A stretch of DNA of 64,000 bases. Source: Saccoglossus kowalevskii (taxonomy: Eukaryota > Hemichordata > Enteropneusta > Harrimaniidae). The stretch is taken from the NCBI RefSeq assembly GCF_000003605.2, contig NW_003155239.1, positions 436,035 through 500,034 on the forward strand, read 5' to 3'. A program made the translations under genes and the position numbers. Numbering within the stretch: the first letter of the stretch is position 1; every line of letters begins with the position of its first letter. The notes under the pieces were generated by a model. It saw only the letters and a list, made by a program, of their open reading frames with translations. It was not told where the DNA came from and searched no databases. Positions 34,201 to 47,875 of the stretch are shown here, piece by piece.

Positions 34201-37200
34201 CCCATAGAAACATTCCAAAGCATCTTTTTTCCCCCTCACAAATTTATCATCAATTAATATTTTCAATGTGTTTTTCTAATTGAGTCAAACGTTATATTAA
34301 AAATTTAAAAAAAACTTTTCCTGAATTTTATAATTTTTAAGGATACATAAAGAAAAAAAAAATTACAATGAAAATATTTTTCAGCAAATTATAATGAATT
34401 ATTATCAAAACAAAATATCAGAATCATAAATATGTATGTTCTGACAAAGCATTTTCATAAATATTGCAATAATACAAACACAAAGCGGTTTAGTTAAACA
34501 AGAAAATAAAGTACCAATGTTCGACTACATGATGTTAAATTTCATAAATACATTTCAAATCACCAGGCAAAGCCGATCATTAAACCGCTTTGAAAAACTC
34601 CTAAAATTAAAAAAAGCTCGTGTTGAATGGAGTCAATTATTGGATTAAACCAAGATATAAGCAGAACTCATAAAGTACGAAGAATGGTACAAGCATGAAT
34701 GCAAAAATGATTTTAGAGTAAAGCTACTAAATACGGATTTTGCATCCAATCCTCTTACAGGGGGAATGTGATTGTCTGGCAAGTGTGTTGATCTGTCCTT
34801 ACATTGTGTGGCTACTGTGTGCACTCGTAATTTGATTTTATTTTTACATCACAGAGAATAGTCCCACACTTGAGTTGTGAATCAACGAAAGGGAGAGCAT
34901 GAGGTTGCAAGGCCAGAGGGCTAGAACTAAACAGACGAATGAGGGGAAGCGAGAGATAGTGACAGGAGAGAGAGAGGGGGGTGACGATCGGCAATGTGGT
35001 GGCATATGGCAAAGCGAAATGATGCCTGGTCGCTAATAGAATAATGGAGGAAAATGAAAAATTGAAGTTGAAACGTGAAGTGACATTTGGTTTAGAAGTG
35101 AAAAGGGGAAGATGGGACACTACATTAGTGCGGCTGCTTAATTATTAACTACCAATCATTATATTCATAATAGTATCTGCCGAAATACGTGCGCCAATTT
35201 CACTTTTAATAAAGACTGCATAAATATGTCGGAGCTGAAGTCTTTATATTTCCCTCCCCTTTCCATTACGCAGTAGAACTCATCTACGGGCTAATTACGT
35301 TTGATGATATTAATTATTAAACAATATTAATGGTATTTGGTGAAAAAGATAAGTCATGCTTTGAATTTTTTATGACACACGGGTAAGAGTTTTAGAAATA
35401 TTATTTCTGGTGTCAATGACAAAAGCATCGTCGTGACGACAACAGCAGAGTGATGGTTATTACACTCTGTGTACTATGAAATCAATTGCCTGGTAATCAT
35501 ACCTTATTTTATTTCACAACATCAATGAACGCAATTTAGAATTCTCAATTTGTAGGTACATTGATAAATTAACGAGTTCGCAACAACGTATCATTTAATA
35601 TACGCTCCGATCAAATCACTATAGAAAAATACATTTAATCTTTTAGTGGGGGGGGGTTCATATACGTTTTTATTGTCCTGTTTTAAAAGTGAAGGCACTT
35701 TTAGTATCTAGCAGATAAAAAAATCGAATAGAGAAATTGAAATCGAATTGCTGAATCAAATCGTAAGGAAGCTTGTTTGTACTTTAACAATATACTCAGG
35801 AAGTGAGATGTTTCCTGTATTGGGCAAATATCTCATTTTTTTCTTATCAGTCGTACATGGTAATTTACGACGCATCTTTTGTAGTAAGTGAGTACATCAT
35901 CAATGCTAGCATTTAATATCATGTTTTTATTATGATACTCAAAATCCATGCGTACTCAAAGATGGAGCGAGTAGCGATAAGATGGGGATTAAATGAGGGT
36001 GGTAAATTTCATGTTTTGGGCGTTTATCACTATTTGTGTAATGTTTCAGATATAGAATGCATGCTATCACCATTCAAGAGCTTGCATTTCATAATTTTGC
36101 CGTTATCATCTGCAGCCATTAATGTAACTTGTTATAAAATCAATGTTAAAGGTTGCTTTTCCATTATGATCAAACCACTGAGAAAAACATCCACCCGGGA
36201 GATTTTTCGAAACGAGTTTGCCTATTCTGAACTTAGTGCCACATTACGACAGCCAAACAATGGAGTACCTCGTGATGAATATTGACGGTATAGAGTGTAA
36301 GCATAATCTTTTAATTTCAGACACGATAAAACTTTAATTTTCCATGAGGAAAAATCCGATTTAACATAAAAGAAAGAAAGCGAGCCATGTACACCATACA
36401 GTGTGGTGATATTTCCAAAGCTGCTTAAAATCAAACATAAACAAAATTGGAAAATAAACCAGGAGCTTATGAAATCAATGGGATAAAAAAAGCTTGGCTA
36501 CATTAAGCCCTTCTTAGTACAAAGCAATCGATTGACTGAAATACCACTTAGAGAAACTTTCACACCTGAACACCACTTTACTAAGGCAATGAAATCCCCG
36601 AGAAAAAATAACTTTGATACGCGACTCGTGACACTGGCACAATACTGTATTAGCTACACTCTACGCTGGACAAATACAGATTTAAATAAGATCTGCAAAA
36701 TATTTTGACCTTTTGGGTCTTTTATGAAGTGGAAAACTAGATCCAATGACGAGAAATCAAAAGCTGTATGGAGTTTAATTCACCTGGTTCTTTGTAAGCC
36801 GTGAATTCAGTGCTGTAGCTTTTTCTCTCGCTCAATTCAAAAGACGCGGCTTCCCGTCCTGGGAATTCTTAACTATGCGAACTGCTAAAGAAAGTTAATT
36901 GCATTTTTTTCCTCCAAAAAAATTAGAATTATTTCCAAACAAATGCCTACAGAATTTAATGGTAAGTTATCCAAACCTGTTGTAGTTGGTCAGACTGCCA
37001 TTTACAAGGAAAATGTTGATTGGTTAAATCCTTGAGGGCAAACAAATTGTTTGTTCCTGGATCATTATAGTTTTATTTACCAATAAAAAATAAAAGTTTG
37101 TTTTTTTTTCATTTCATTTATAGAATGAAACAAGCTTTGAAAACAAATACAGTATTTTAATTTATGTACTTCAGGGCAGAAAAAAAAATGTCAAGGAATT

Positions 37201-40200
37201 AAAACACTCACAAAAAAAAAGTGTTTGCTTTTCCTCAGGTTTCCCGCTTCACCCAAATTGACATCGCAAATGGAGAAATCACTTCAAAGTTCTGCCTGTT
37301 GCCTAGCAACATTTTGAGAAAGGTATTTGCATTTTTGTTTAAATGTTTATCTTTACTGAGAAGCAGCGGGGGTACTCCTTGAGTCAACATTTTTAAAAGG
37401 TAGTCAGTTTGTCAGAGGTGAATAGAAAACAAATTGAGATAACTCATGGAATAGATATTTTCCCTCGCATCTCTTATCATTTCTCCTTGTCGCCGTTTTT
37501 AATGTTTGTCTATTGGTTTTTTGCCCCCTTCACCATGAAATCAACTATCCATGTAGAAGACAAAAGTCCAATAGTGCCTTCAATTGAGACCTTAAGACGA
37601 CAATGTTTGCACGTAAACAATGAATTAAGCCGTAAACTAAAAATATTCTGGTGAAAACGCACGAGCGTCCTCAGTTACCCACGTAGACAAAGACCAAAGA
37701 GTAAAGATATCAGAAAGTGACAAAAAAAGAACACAGTCGACCAGAGTGAGTACATTTACATGCTTTCAGCCAAGATCAACAAACTGAGGTAAAATAGCAT
37801 ACCAAGGCTGATGCAGAATAACAGACTTTTTATGTTTTGCCAGACAAAATACAACACTGGATTTATTCCTGTATTTGTAGGGACATTTAGACTGGATAAA
37901 CATATACCTAATTGCTCGGTAAAAAAACAAAAAATAAACCTGTGACCAAAAAAAAGATACTGTCAATCAAGCCACCTGGGTCACAACCTCTGAAGCTGCT
38001 GCGTATACTTAACATGCAGTTATGCATCCAAACCTCCGCCGTAACTCTCCTACCAGCATTTAGCAACGAATTGACTTCGTTCACGACTATCAACAATGCC
38101 GCTTATTTTCAAAATGTGGCAAAGTTCTCAACGGGTGAATGACAATTTACTGTTAGCAGTTTCAATTTTCATGACAAGTTCACCGTGTCGAGAAATCTAT
38201 AAACCGAAGAAATCAAAGTCTGTTGTCTGCCAAATGCACTTATGTTGTAAGGCGGTTATTGGAACGCTGTCTTCAGAATGTATGTTATTTTGGAAATGGC
38301 GTAAATTGCTTTTAACTGATGAAAGAACGCTGTCTTGATGTATGCAAAATGTGTAAAGTTTCTGAGAATTTTTCAACTTGTTTTTTTGACTAGAAGGAAA
38401 TAAAAAAAAAAATTCAAATTGTCGTGCAGTATCCAGCGGCAAAGGTTAGAACAGAGCCGTACAGACAAATGCTACGAGCAAACAGCGGCAAGTATAAAGT
38501 ATTCATACAAACTCATTAATTTTAATGTTTTAAGGGTATTTTATACAAAATAAATGAAGAAAAGTGAAATTATTCAACCTGCTAGATATGTAATTTATAC
38601 TACAACACTTCATTTAGTGTGATATTGGGGAAAAAGCTGTGCACATGCCATAGAGGAATGAAATCTGCCAAAACAACTGACCCTTCATTCAAAACAGCAA
38701 GATTAAATTGCATAGTTCATTGTGATAAAAAAGATAACCATTTTTTTTCTAGCAAAAATCCTTTTTTTTATAATGCCACAGTATTGTTTACTAAAATAAT
38801 CTTTAAAAAAAAAAATTAAATTGCTGCAAAATTATTTACACATCTAAGTTAAAGGGCCTTAAAGATGCACTGCCCAATGAATCTAAAAGAGAACATTAAA
38901 AGAGAATCCCTATGTTGGTGATCTTATGACTTATTAAGTGGATAAATCCAGCTATGGTGGGCCCTTGACTTTTTTTCTCATCATGCCATCTACATGCTGA
39001 GTGTTGAAACATACACAACACCGTTGCTGAGTCTCATAGAGGCATTTGAGTCAAAAGATAAAAGGAAGCCGTCCCAAGCGCTGGGTAATCAAATTAGCTC
39101 TGGTATCAAGCGTCACAGACCTCTAAAGATGCATTACAATTTCTGGTTTAAAACGTACAGCCGATGTAAGATAAAAAACGAATCTACCGGCCAATAATGT
39201 CCCACCAACCCTCTCTGTAATTTGAACTATTGATCCCTGAAATAAATATAAGAAACAGTCGTTGTACTTCCAATTTTCAGCATGTTTCTGACAACACTCA
39301 CTGCAATTTCCCGCCAAAAAAAAGAAAAGAAAATAGTCTATGAATTTTTATATTTTTTTCATGATTAACTTTGTGATACCGGTACATGTAAACCAGATGC
39401 AAAGATACAATAGTAAGATTGACATTTTCTTAGTAATTGAAACTTTTTTCATTGAAACATTGAAAGTTAATAGTAATATCAAAATTACTGAAACTCACTT
39501 ATTTTCTGATAACAACATTTTTTCTCTTGCTTAAAAAAGTATTGTACTAGTTGTTCAATTTCTATTTACACTTCAAACGAATTAAATTGAAAAGAACCGA
39601 TTCATTCAAAAATAGATCTGCAGTCCTTATTCTGAAATAAAAGGAATGGACTTAATTGAATGCTGGTATTTGTTATTTTAGTTTTTTGGGGGTTAATTTC
39701 ACGGTTTGACCAGTTTGTTTTAATCTCTTTTCCATCTATTACCTGTGGCATACAAAGGCCTTAGACCTGTACTGTGTACACCTCTCCTCTCTAATAAAAC
39801 CATCAAAGTCAAATAAGGGTACCTTAATTAAGGACGATGGGAAAACAAACTTAACAATAACAACCTCCAGTAAAAGGAAACTTTAATCTTAGATGTTCTC
39901 AAACTTTAAAAAAAAAAAAATTCCCAAATAGTATGAATTGACGGACACATAATGAACTTGGTCATGAGGAAATAAACACAAGAACCTTTATTGATTGTGA
40001 ACTTGCAGCTGCTCAATGTGGTAAGTTTTGTTTTCCAGTTTGTTTTCTTCTTCATGTTGCTCAATGCATTTTCATTCAAAAGTTGAAAGTCAAAGTCAGT
40101 ATTATCACTGTGAAGTTTACAAAGCTAACTTCATGTTCATTATATTTCTAAAAATACTCCACAGTGTCTCACGATATCTTTTAAGCCACTCTTTCTTATT

Positions 40201-43200
40201 GGATTGCTTATACCCCCCCTCCCTCTTCAGCTCCCCAGATTAAAATAAGCTAAAGGTAGATTCCCCTACACAGCAATGAAATTGAGATATTTGAGGCTCT
40301 TAATTAAACACGTTTGGGGAAACATCAAAACATAGCCTTTCGGCAAAAGATTGTTTCTTCTATAATTGCCTCTTGCTCCCCTAATCAGTACGCCTGTTTG
40401 CTCGGAATTACGATTCAGGAAAAATTTCAACAAGTCCCAACACACACACATTATACTTTTTGAGTAGTAGCCTCAAGAAATAAAACAAATCTCAAAGCGA
40501 CGGACTACTCTTTTCAATATTACAACAAAATGGCAGTATCTTTCTTTGTTTTTAATAAAATCAAAGAAGAAAAAAAGGTTTGTTGACATATAAAACAAAA
40601 ATTTTGCATTATTTTTGTTTTTCTGTGGTAATAAATAAAAAGTGGCATTCCAAAAAAACACAGATTAGAATGCAAAAAAAAAAATTAAATGAATGAGGCA
40701 TTGTCACTAAAAGTGATAAAACCAAAAAGAATCGTCCATTTTTAATGGAGCTCTAATCCCGACGATATCAGAAATTCCACACACGATGGTAGGATGATCC
40801 CAACAGCTGAACCAGGAATACATGTCGTTATACAGCTAGTATAATCTGAATCACCTGTGACCAAACAACGAACTGGCAGAACTAAGCTTGTCATTTCGTA
40901 TGAAATACCTAGATTCAAGTTGCCATAGTAACTCATAATTATTGTCCTTCTGAATGAATTTTTTTTTTAAATTAGGATAACTATTTTTTGTAATTCTTAT
41001 TATTCTTTATTTTTGTTCATTTATTATTATTACAAAAGTGTTCTTTTGTTTTTTTTTCATCTAAATTTCATAATCTGTTTTTTTCATCAAAGTTTCTAAG
41101 TTAGACGAGTGAGTAAACCAAGGAGTACAAAGTACCAAATAATGTGATTTCAATGTCAGTGCAATGTACACATGTACTCACTTTTAAAAATCTCAAGTAG
41201 CAGGAGGGAGGTAAAAATAAAACCATCTTAGTTGTATTGTTTTAACAACTGCAATGTGTGCAAATAACTGAATCACCAAATACAAAAGCATTGCACAGAT
41301 GGAACAACATTTTTTTACCACAGCTGTTTAGCAAAAAGGTGTTGAAGTTTGGCATAAATCTAATTTAAATGTCAAATGAGCAACATCTCAATTCGGTGGG
41401 TGTGTCTAGAGACCGTGTAAACCCAGCTAAACTTTTATTTTTATAATGGTAACTTAGAGCGCAGTTAAAAAAAACTTTACAGGTCCGTGCCTCCGGTGGT
41501 TCCTTTCATAACCGTTGAATAGCGGGACTAATACTTGACTGGCTAGAGCCCACCTCATTCATTCATCCCCAGTTACAGATGATTTATGGGGTTTTTTCAG
41601 ATGGGCCAACAAAGTAGAGAATACAGCAAGGCTGGGTAATTTATGCGCTAGAATGTGGAACAACTATGCTAACAACACCTGCGAATCGACTGCAAAGTTA
41701 ACACAGTGTTCAAGAGTTAAGTGACTTCTAACCAATTCAACATGATGTACTTCGGCAACTTGTACACAAGAGTGTTGATATTTGGGCTTTCTTTACTGCT
41801 AGACCTCGCCTCCCAAAGGAGCCACAAAACTCTGATTTGTCTGGCAATCGGGCAGACGATTTTAAATTGATGCTTTCCCTAATTATTAACAATCGACTAG
41901 GCATAGGCACCTGGCTAGAATTAAAGCCGGTCGTAGTTTTGAAAAAAAAGAAGCTTTCCACCTCATTTCATAGATATTAAAACGCGGTTTTAGATTTTAT
42001 TTCCTTTCTGATCTTGTGGCCTCGTTCGAACACACCGCTTTCTAGTTTTCCCTGCTCAATTTGTGAATTAATAATCACTACAAATAAAATTCTAAAACAG
42101 CTCCCTAGAATATGACCCACTGCGACTACCTGACCGTGAATAGTTCTTAAGCACTCACATTCAATAAAGGGACCCATAAATTTGATCTTTCTTGAAGCAA
42201 GTATCTGTGAAATGCCTACAAACCAGCGTACTAGGATTTTACCCATTCATTCCTCTTGTCTTTCAAATGTATTGTCAAGTGCAGTTTTATGGCCACAAAA
42301 ACAATTTCCTGAACTTTTCAAGGTAGTCTCACTTCAATGTGGCTTGCTGTCTCTTTAATTTAATGATTCGCATCACATTAAAACTCATGTTGAAAAAAAG
42401 GCCAACAAATCTCACACAGAAAGAAGCAGCGGAAGAACTAACAAATCTTTCTCAAAGTTGGAAAAAAAGTTTCACACATGTAATTAGGCTGACATGAGGG
42501 AAACCATAGCATATTTTTTTTTAGACATAAAATTCTTTGATCAATGTTCGGACTTTCAAAAGAAAAAAAAAACATTTTATTTTTTACACCCCCGTCTTTT
42601 CAAATGGTTAAATCCTAAGCAGTTTAAAAAGTTTCAACCACTCCGAAATCCTCCTTTGTTTAATCAGCGCACTGTTGCATCATTTAATAGCTTCCTTCCT
42701 AATTCAAGCTGGTACAATAAAATGACAAGCAGAAAAACTATTGACTGAGCTATGCAAGTTTAGCCAGCCTCAGTGGGCCAATCAAACTGTCCATGTTCCT
42801 CAGTGGACCAATCAAATTTCTCATGTAGAATATCCTTCCAATACCGATAAGAGAAATAAAGACGATTCAATTCTCAAAAAAAACTTCATTCATCAAATTT
42901 TTCCTGACTAGCAGCTAAACTCTTTCGTCTTGATTTCATGCCCACTGTAGTAAACACTAGTTTATTAAGTACGACCTAGAAGCAAGTGTCAAAGCATTTT
43001 GATATATTAGTACGTCTCTCTAATGACTATTCAGAAACAAAAAGTCCTCTTCCATTCAACAAATTCTAGTGATTTATCGCCACATCCAGGGTTTATTGTA
43101 TTTCCTCCAAACCAACTTTGTAAGGACAGGCTTGAAAAATAAAATGTGATCAGTATGCATACTGTTACATTGGTGTGTATATCCCGACCTAGTATGAATC

Positions 43201-43379
43201 ATCTACACACAGGATGGGAATATCTTGCACTTATTTCTGCCTGGGTCTTATCAAAAACTGATCTACTGATAAAACTTTAATCATTTTTTTTTTTCATTTT
43301 CTAATTAAAAAAAACAAAAAAAAAACAGTTTAATGATGTATTTCATTGTTAGACGCTCTTAAAATTATTAACACGTTAC

Positions 43380-43462
43380 TGCGTACATTTCTCACCCATA
43401 CAGAGCGGGAGACTGATGACAATTAATTGACATCAATCATCCCATTTCACTAAGTACTAATT

Positions 43463-43498
<36 letters not shown>

Positions 43499-44480
43499 AT
43501 GGAATTTTCAAAAAGCCATAAAAATGTGAAAAATAAAATAAAAAAAAGATACTCGTTGTGTTGATGAGATAATGGCAATAGATATTGTGGTTGTCATATA
43601 CAATTAAATAAGCAGTAGAAAATGCATCAGAGAGCGACTGATCGCAATTTACTTATGTTGCTAGCTTGAATCAGTCTGTTTAAACAAAGCACATGGACAG
43701 AAAGGAAATAGGAGCATGTATAATTTAACAGTATCATTTCGTTACTATAATTGCCGTGGTGATGACAATGCAGCTTTCTCATTAGAATTAACTCCATTAG
43801 TTTTTTAGCAATTACATTTCGCAGATTAACAGTAACTATAATAAAGCAGGGTACATAAAACAAATAAAAATACAACATTTTAGATTATTTTTATTTAATT
43901 TGTTCTTATATCTGCAATTATCAGATTATCTATTTTGATATAAATATAATTATCGGATCAAAAAACATTGAAAAAGTCAAGAAAAAAAATTCTGTTTTTT
44001 TTTCTTTCCTCAACTGTTTATTATCACTTTCAGGTATCGTCTGCGTTTAATAGTAAGTATAATTGTACAACCCAATCACCTATCCCATCATACTGAGAGC
44101 ATTTTTTATTCAATCAACCTGCAACCACCAAATTTGTAAAGTTGACACTCGGGAGAATTCCATCCTACATTCCGCTTGCCATGATTGGGGTTAATTCGCT
44201 GTCTCTGTACATTGTTAGTATTAATTTGGCGGTTGGTAATCGTGACAACTAATGAGCTTTCGAAGCCAAAACATTGAGGTTTATGTTAATTAGTTCTTAA
44301 TTATCTCATGCTATCTGGGGGTGTTACACCTGAGAGCAACGCTTGCTTGCGAATCAACACCAATTATTTCGGTTATTAAATTAGTAATCTTCGCCAAATG
44401 ACCAATTTGTGACCCAGTGGGAGCAGGAAATGTGAGAATTTGATAAACGCTCTTACGAACCGTTCTTTATTTTATTACAT
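43380..44480. promoter_or_regulatory. Candidate intronic regulatory block
   Basis: Composition is more balanced than the flanks, apart from poly-T and A-rich patches in the middle. It contains AATTAATTGACATCAATCAT (43421-43440), with TAATT homeodomain cores and a TGACA/ATCAATCA pair like Meis and Pbx-Hox sites. At 44150-44470 there are further TTAATTAG/TAATTA cores. Conservation is not testable here, so this is a guess from composition and motifs. Confidence 0.22.
43463..43493. repeat. Poly-T tract
   Basis: About 30 consecutive T after a TTTC start. On the COE sense strand it is poly-A; no retrogene body was recognised beside it. Confidence 0.95.
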
Positions 44481-47234
44481 TTGGGGCATACCTTCTAGTT
44501 GTTTAACCACCTACGACTAAGTAATTTTGGAATTTCAGCCATGTTTGTCAATAAAATATATTTTCCCCCCTACTTTTCAAGATAACAATATGAGGACGAT
44601 CAACAACATTTAATATCCTCCTCCACCGAATATATGTGAAGACCTCAAATTATATCAAAATTAAACGAATGCTTGTGTAAACTGTATCTACTTTCACTCG
44701 TTTAGCATATTTGTACAAAGTATTAATAGCGTTTCAAATAATGCATCTAAACAGTCTTTGTGGGAGTAATATTTGTCGTTTCATTCAGCCTAAAAGCTCA
44801 GAATAGAGTGGTAAAATTGTTAGCATTGAGTAAAAAATTATCGATATTCAGGCTTATCTTAACACCAACAATGCAGGGTGAAAATCTCGTTTTGTGATGA
44901 GAAATAACGCTCTGCAGATAGCATGGGTTTATTGAAGCGTTCTATTGCCCAAACAAATCATATCATTACCAACATTGTTATTCCTCAGAAATTTTCTTAA
45001 GAAATTGATGATAATTTTTCTTATGTGTCAATTTTTTTTTTCATTCAACAGACTTATCGTCATCTATAATTTCTGCTAGCTCTTTTTAATACTTAATTTT
45101 TCCATTAATTTTAAATTAGCCAAGTCACCTTCTGTCTTTGACGTTTATTGCATCAAGCGATGGACAGAGATGACCAAATTTTATTAATTTCGTCTACTCT
45201 AACCTTAATGTTACGAATCTCATTACAATGTCAGTTAAAAGTCCCACTTAAAAGTGAGGGAAAAAAAAAAAAAACGCATTTTGCGAGTGATTTTATTGAT
45301 GATGAGACTTAGGCAGTAAGATGTAGCTATCTCCATAGTAACGGAATCAGAAAAAAATATTAGCTAATAGGGGAGTGGAATAAAAAAAAGTAAACTTCAG
45401 CAGCCGAATTAAATTCCCCACAAAACCCATATTAAGATATTAAGTTCCTTCCGGTTAACTGCTTTTAATGGTTAGAAACTAAGGTCACAGAAAAAAAAAA
45501 TAATGTCACTGCTGTAGGCCACGAGTCGTACTCCAAGAAAGTCGACTTCGTAGCCAGAGTACAAACGATGATGTCAGTTTTTGCCACCTTAATCACTGCA
45601 GGAAGCCTGCAGGGTACGATTTTGAAAACTAGAAAGCATGCATTTGTTGGCCTTTACAAAGTAAAATCACTCTTCATGGAAAGAGTAAAGCTAACAGCGG
45701 GTTGGAATTAAATACTACTACAAACCGTTGATTTTACCATTGATGAGTACCAACGTGGCTATCAATCATACAATTTGTGATTGGATGGCAGGCGTACGAT
45801 CCACTCATGCCGCTACGGCAATTTTTATATAAATTTCATTAACCTATGCACCATGCAATTACTTGGAGGTGATATTGCATGTTTATTTTTTAACGCATAA
45901 AACTCTACGATTAATGTTCAGACTTTTAAAATTTTTCTTAGAATATAACCTCTAATAATTAATTTTGATACTAGATATATTCGCTATTTTGATGAGATAC
46001 AGTGCAGGGCTTATTTTTCACTAGATTTTATTTCTACCTATAGCAAGATATGCTAAATTGAAACCCAGGAAAATATGCAAAGTTAACATACTAATGAATA
46101 TCTCTGTATACAACAAATAAAAAATAAAAAAATAAATCCAGTGAATATTTGTCTGTCCACAGTATATACATCCGACAAATCCAAAAACAACGGTAAATAT
46201 CACACAGAGTATGATATACTGTTACAGAAAAAAGTTCAAAACTGCATCTTAGCGAACAAATTCAATTATTTCAGCTTCCGCAGTCGTGAAAATGATGCAC
46301 ATTAAAAATGCATTTGCCAGGGAAAGATTTTTTAGCAAATAAATTGTGTTAACCTTGCCGAGTAAAGGGGCAGGAAATTTTTAACTCCCTCTTTCTTAAT
46401 CACCATGCAAATGACATCGGGTCATCAGTATGCAACGCTGTTAACGAGAATCGCAAAATTCACTTGCGTTTCAGAATATAATTTGGCTTGTCAAGGTCTC
46501 AATTTGTAACATCTTTGCGCTGGTGGAATAACCCTACACTTGGAAGTGTAAGGGGTTTTAAATGCTGATCAAAATCAGGAACAGAGGAGGTTGGTTTACA
46601 GGAATTAGGATGCATACACACTATAAGCGTACCCTATGATGTGACACTGACGTAGAAAAAGAAATAGGACTTGTATGTATGGAATTTTGAGGATTACAGA
46701 GCTGTATCGGATCTCTGAAGATATCACAAAGATGCTTTGAAAGTGTAGTAGTAATTAGAAGCTATTCAGGTATGAATGGTACTGTTGTCACTACTTTAAC
46801 ACCCTCACGTGTTAAATATAGTGAAATATTCGTCAACAACCAATCAACTAGTACAATTGATAGTGGGTGATAATGATTGGTAGACCAAAGTAGAGTGATT
46901 TAAACAAAAATATGTTTGTTTTTTCTATCTAATTAATGATACAAGTACTAATCCTGACTTGTTAAAAAAATTAAATATGACATTGCTATGAGCATGAGTA
47001 TAGAATATATTAAATATTACTTTCTTAAGAAAAAATAATTTTAATATTAAACAAATATAAAATCAGAACTGTATTGATATAAATATGAATATAAAAAAAC
47101 AAAACAATTGAGACTATTACTAATAAGTTAAATTTTTGTAGATGTAAAATAATTTGAATAAAATATCAACACCCAACGATTTGAAACTGCGTTGTATTGT
47201 GAGAATGTATACTATTGGAAATAAGTTGAAACAA

Positions 47235-47875
47235 NNNNNNNNNNNNNNNNNNNNNNNNNNNNNNNNNNNNNNNNNNNNNNNNNNNNNNNNNNNNNNNNNN
47301 NNNNNNNNNNNNNNNNNNNNNNNNNNNNNNNNNNNNNNNNNNNNNNNNNNNNNNNNNNNNNNNNNNNNNNNNNNNNNNNNNNNNNNNNNNNNNNNNNNNN
47401 NNNNNNNNNNNNNNNNNNNNNNNNNNNNNNNNNNNNNNNNNNNNNNNNNNNNNNNNNNNNNNNNNNNNNNNNNNNNNNNNNNNNNNNNNNNNNNNNNNNN
47501 NNNNNNNNNNNNNNNNNNNNNNNNNNNNNNNNNNNNNNNNNNNNNNNNNNNNNNNNNNNNNNNNNNNNNNNNNNNNNNNNNNNNNNNNNNNNNNNNNNNN
47601 NNNNNNNNNNNNNNNNNNNNNNNNNNNNNNNNNNNNNNNNNNNNNNNNNNNNNNNNNNNNNNNNNNNNNNNNNNNNNNNNNNNNNNNNNNNNNNNNNNNN
47701 NNNNNNNNNNNNNNNNNNNNNNNNNNNNNNNNNNNNNNNNNNNNNNNNNNNNNNNNNNNNNNNNNNNNNNNNNNNNNNNNNNNNNNNNNNNNNNNNNNNN
47801 NNNNNNNNNNNNNNNNNNNNNNNNNNNNNNNNNNNNNNNNNNNNNNNNNNNNNNNNNNNNNNNNNNNNNNNNNNN
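47235..47875. other. Assembly gap (641 N)
   Basis: Run of N inside the upstream COE intron. Confidence 1.

Noticed and set aside
36849-36866. TCCCGTCCTGGGA as an EBF autoregulatory site
   Set aside because: The half-sites are five bases apart, not two as in the EBF consensus; no perfect TCCCNNGGGA was found in the window by eye.
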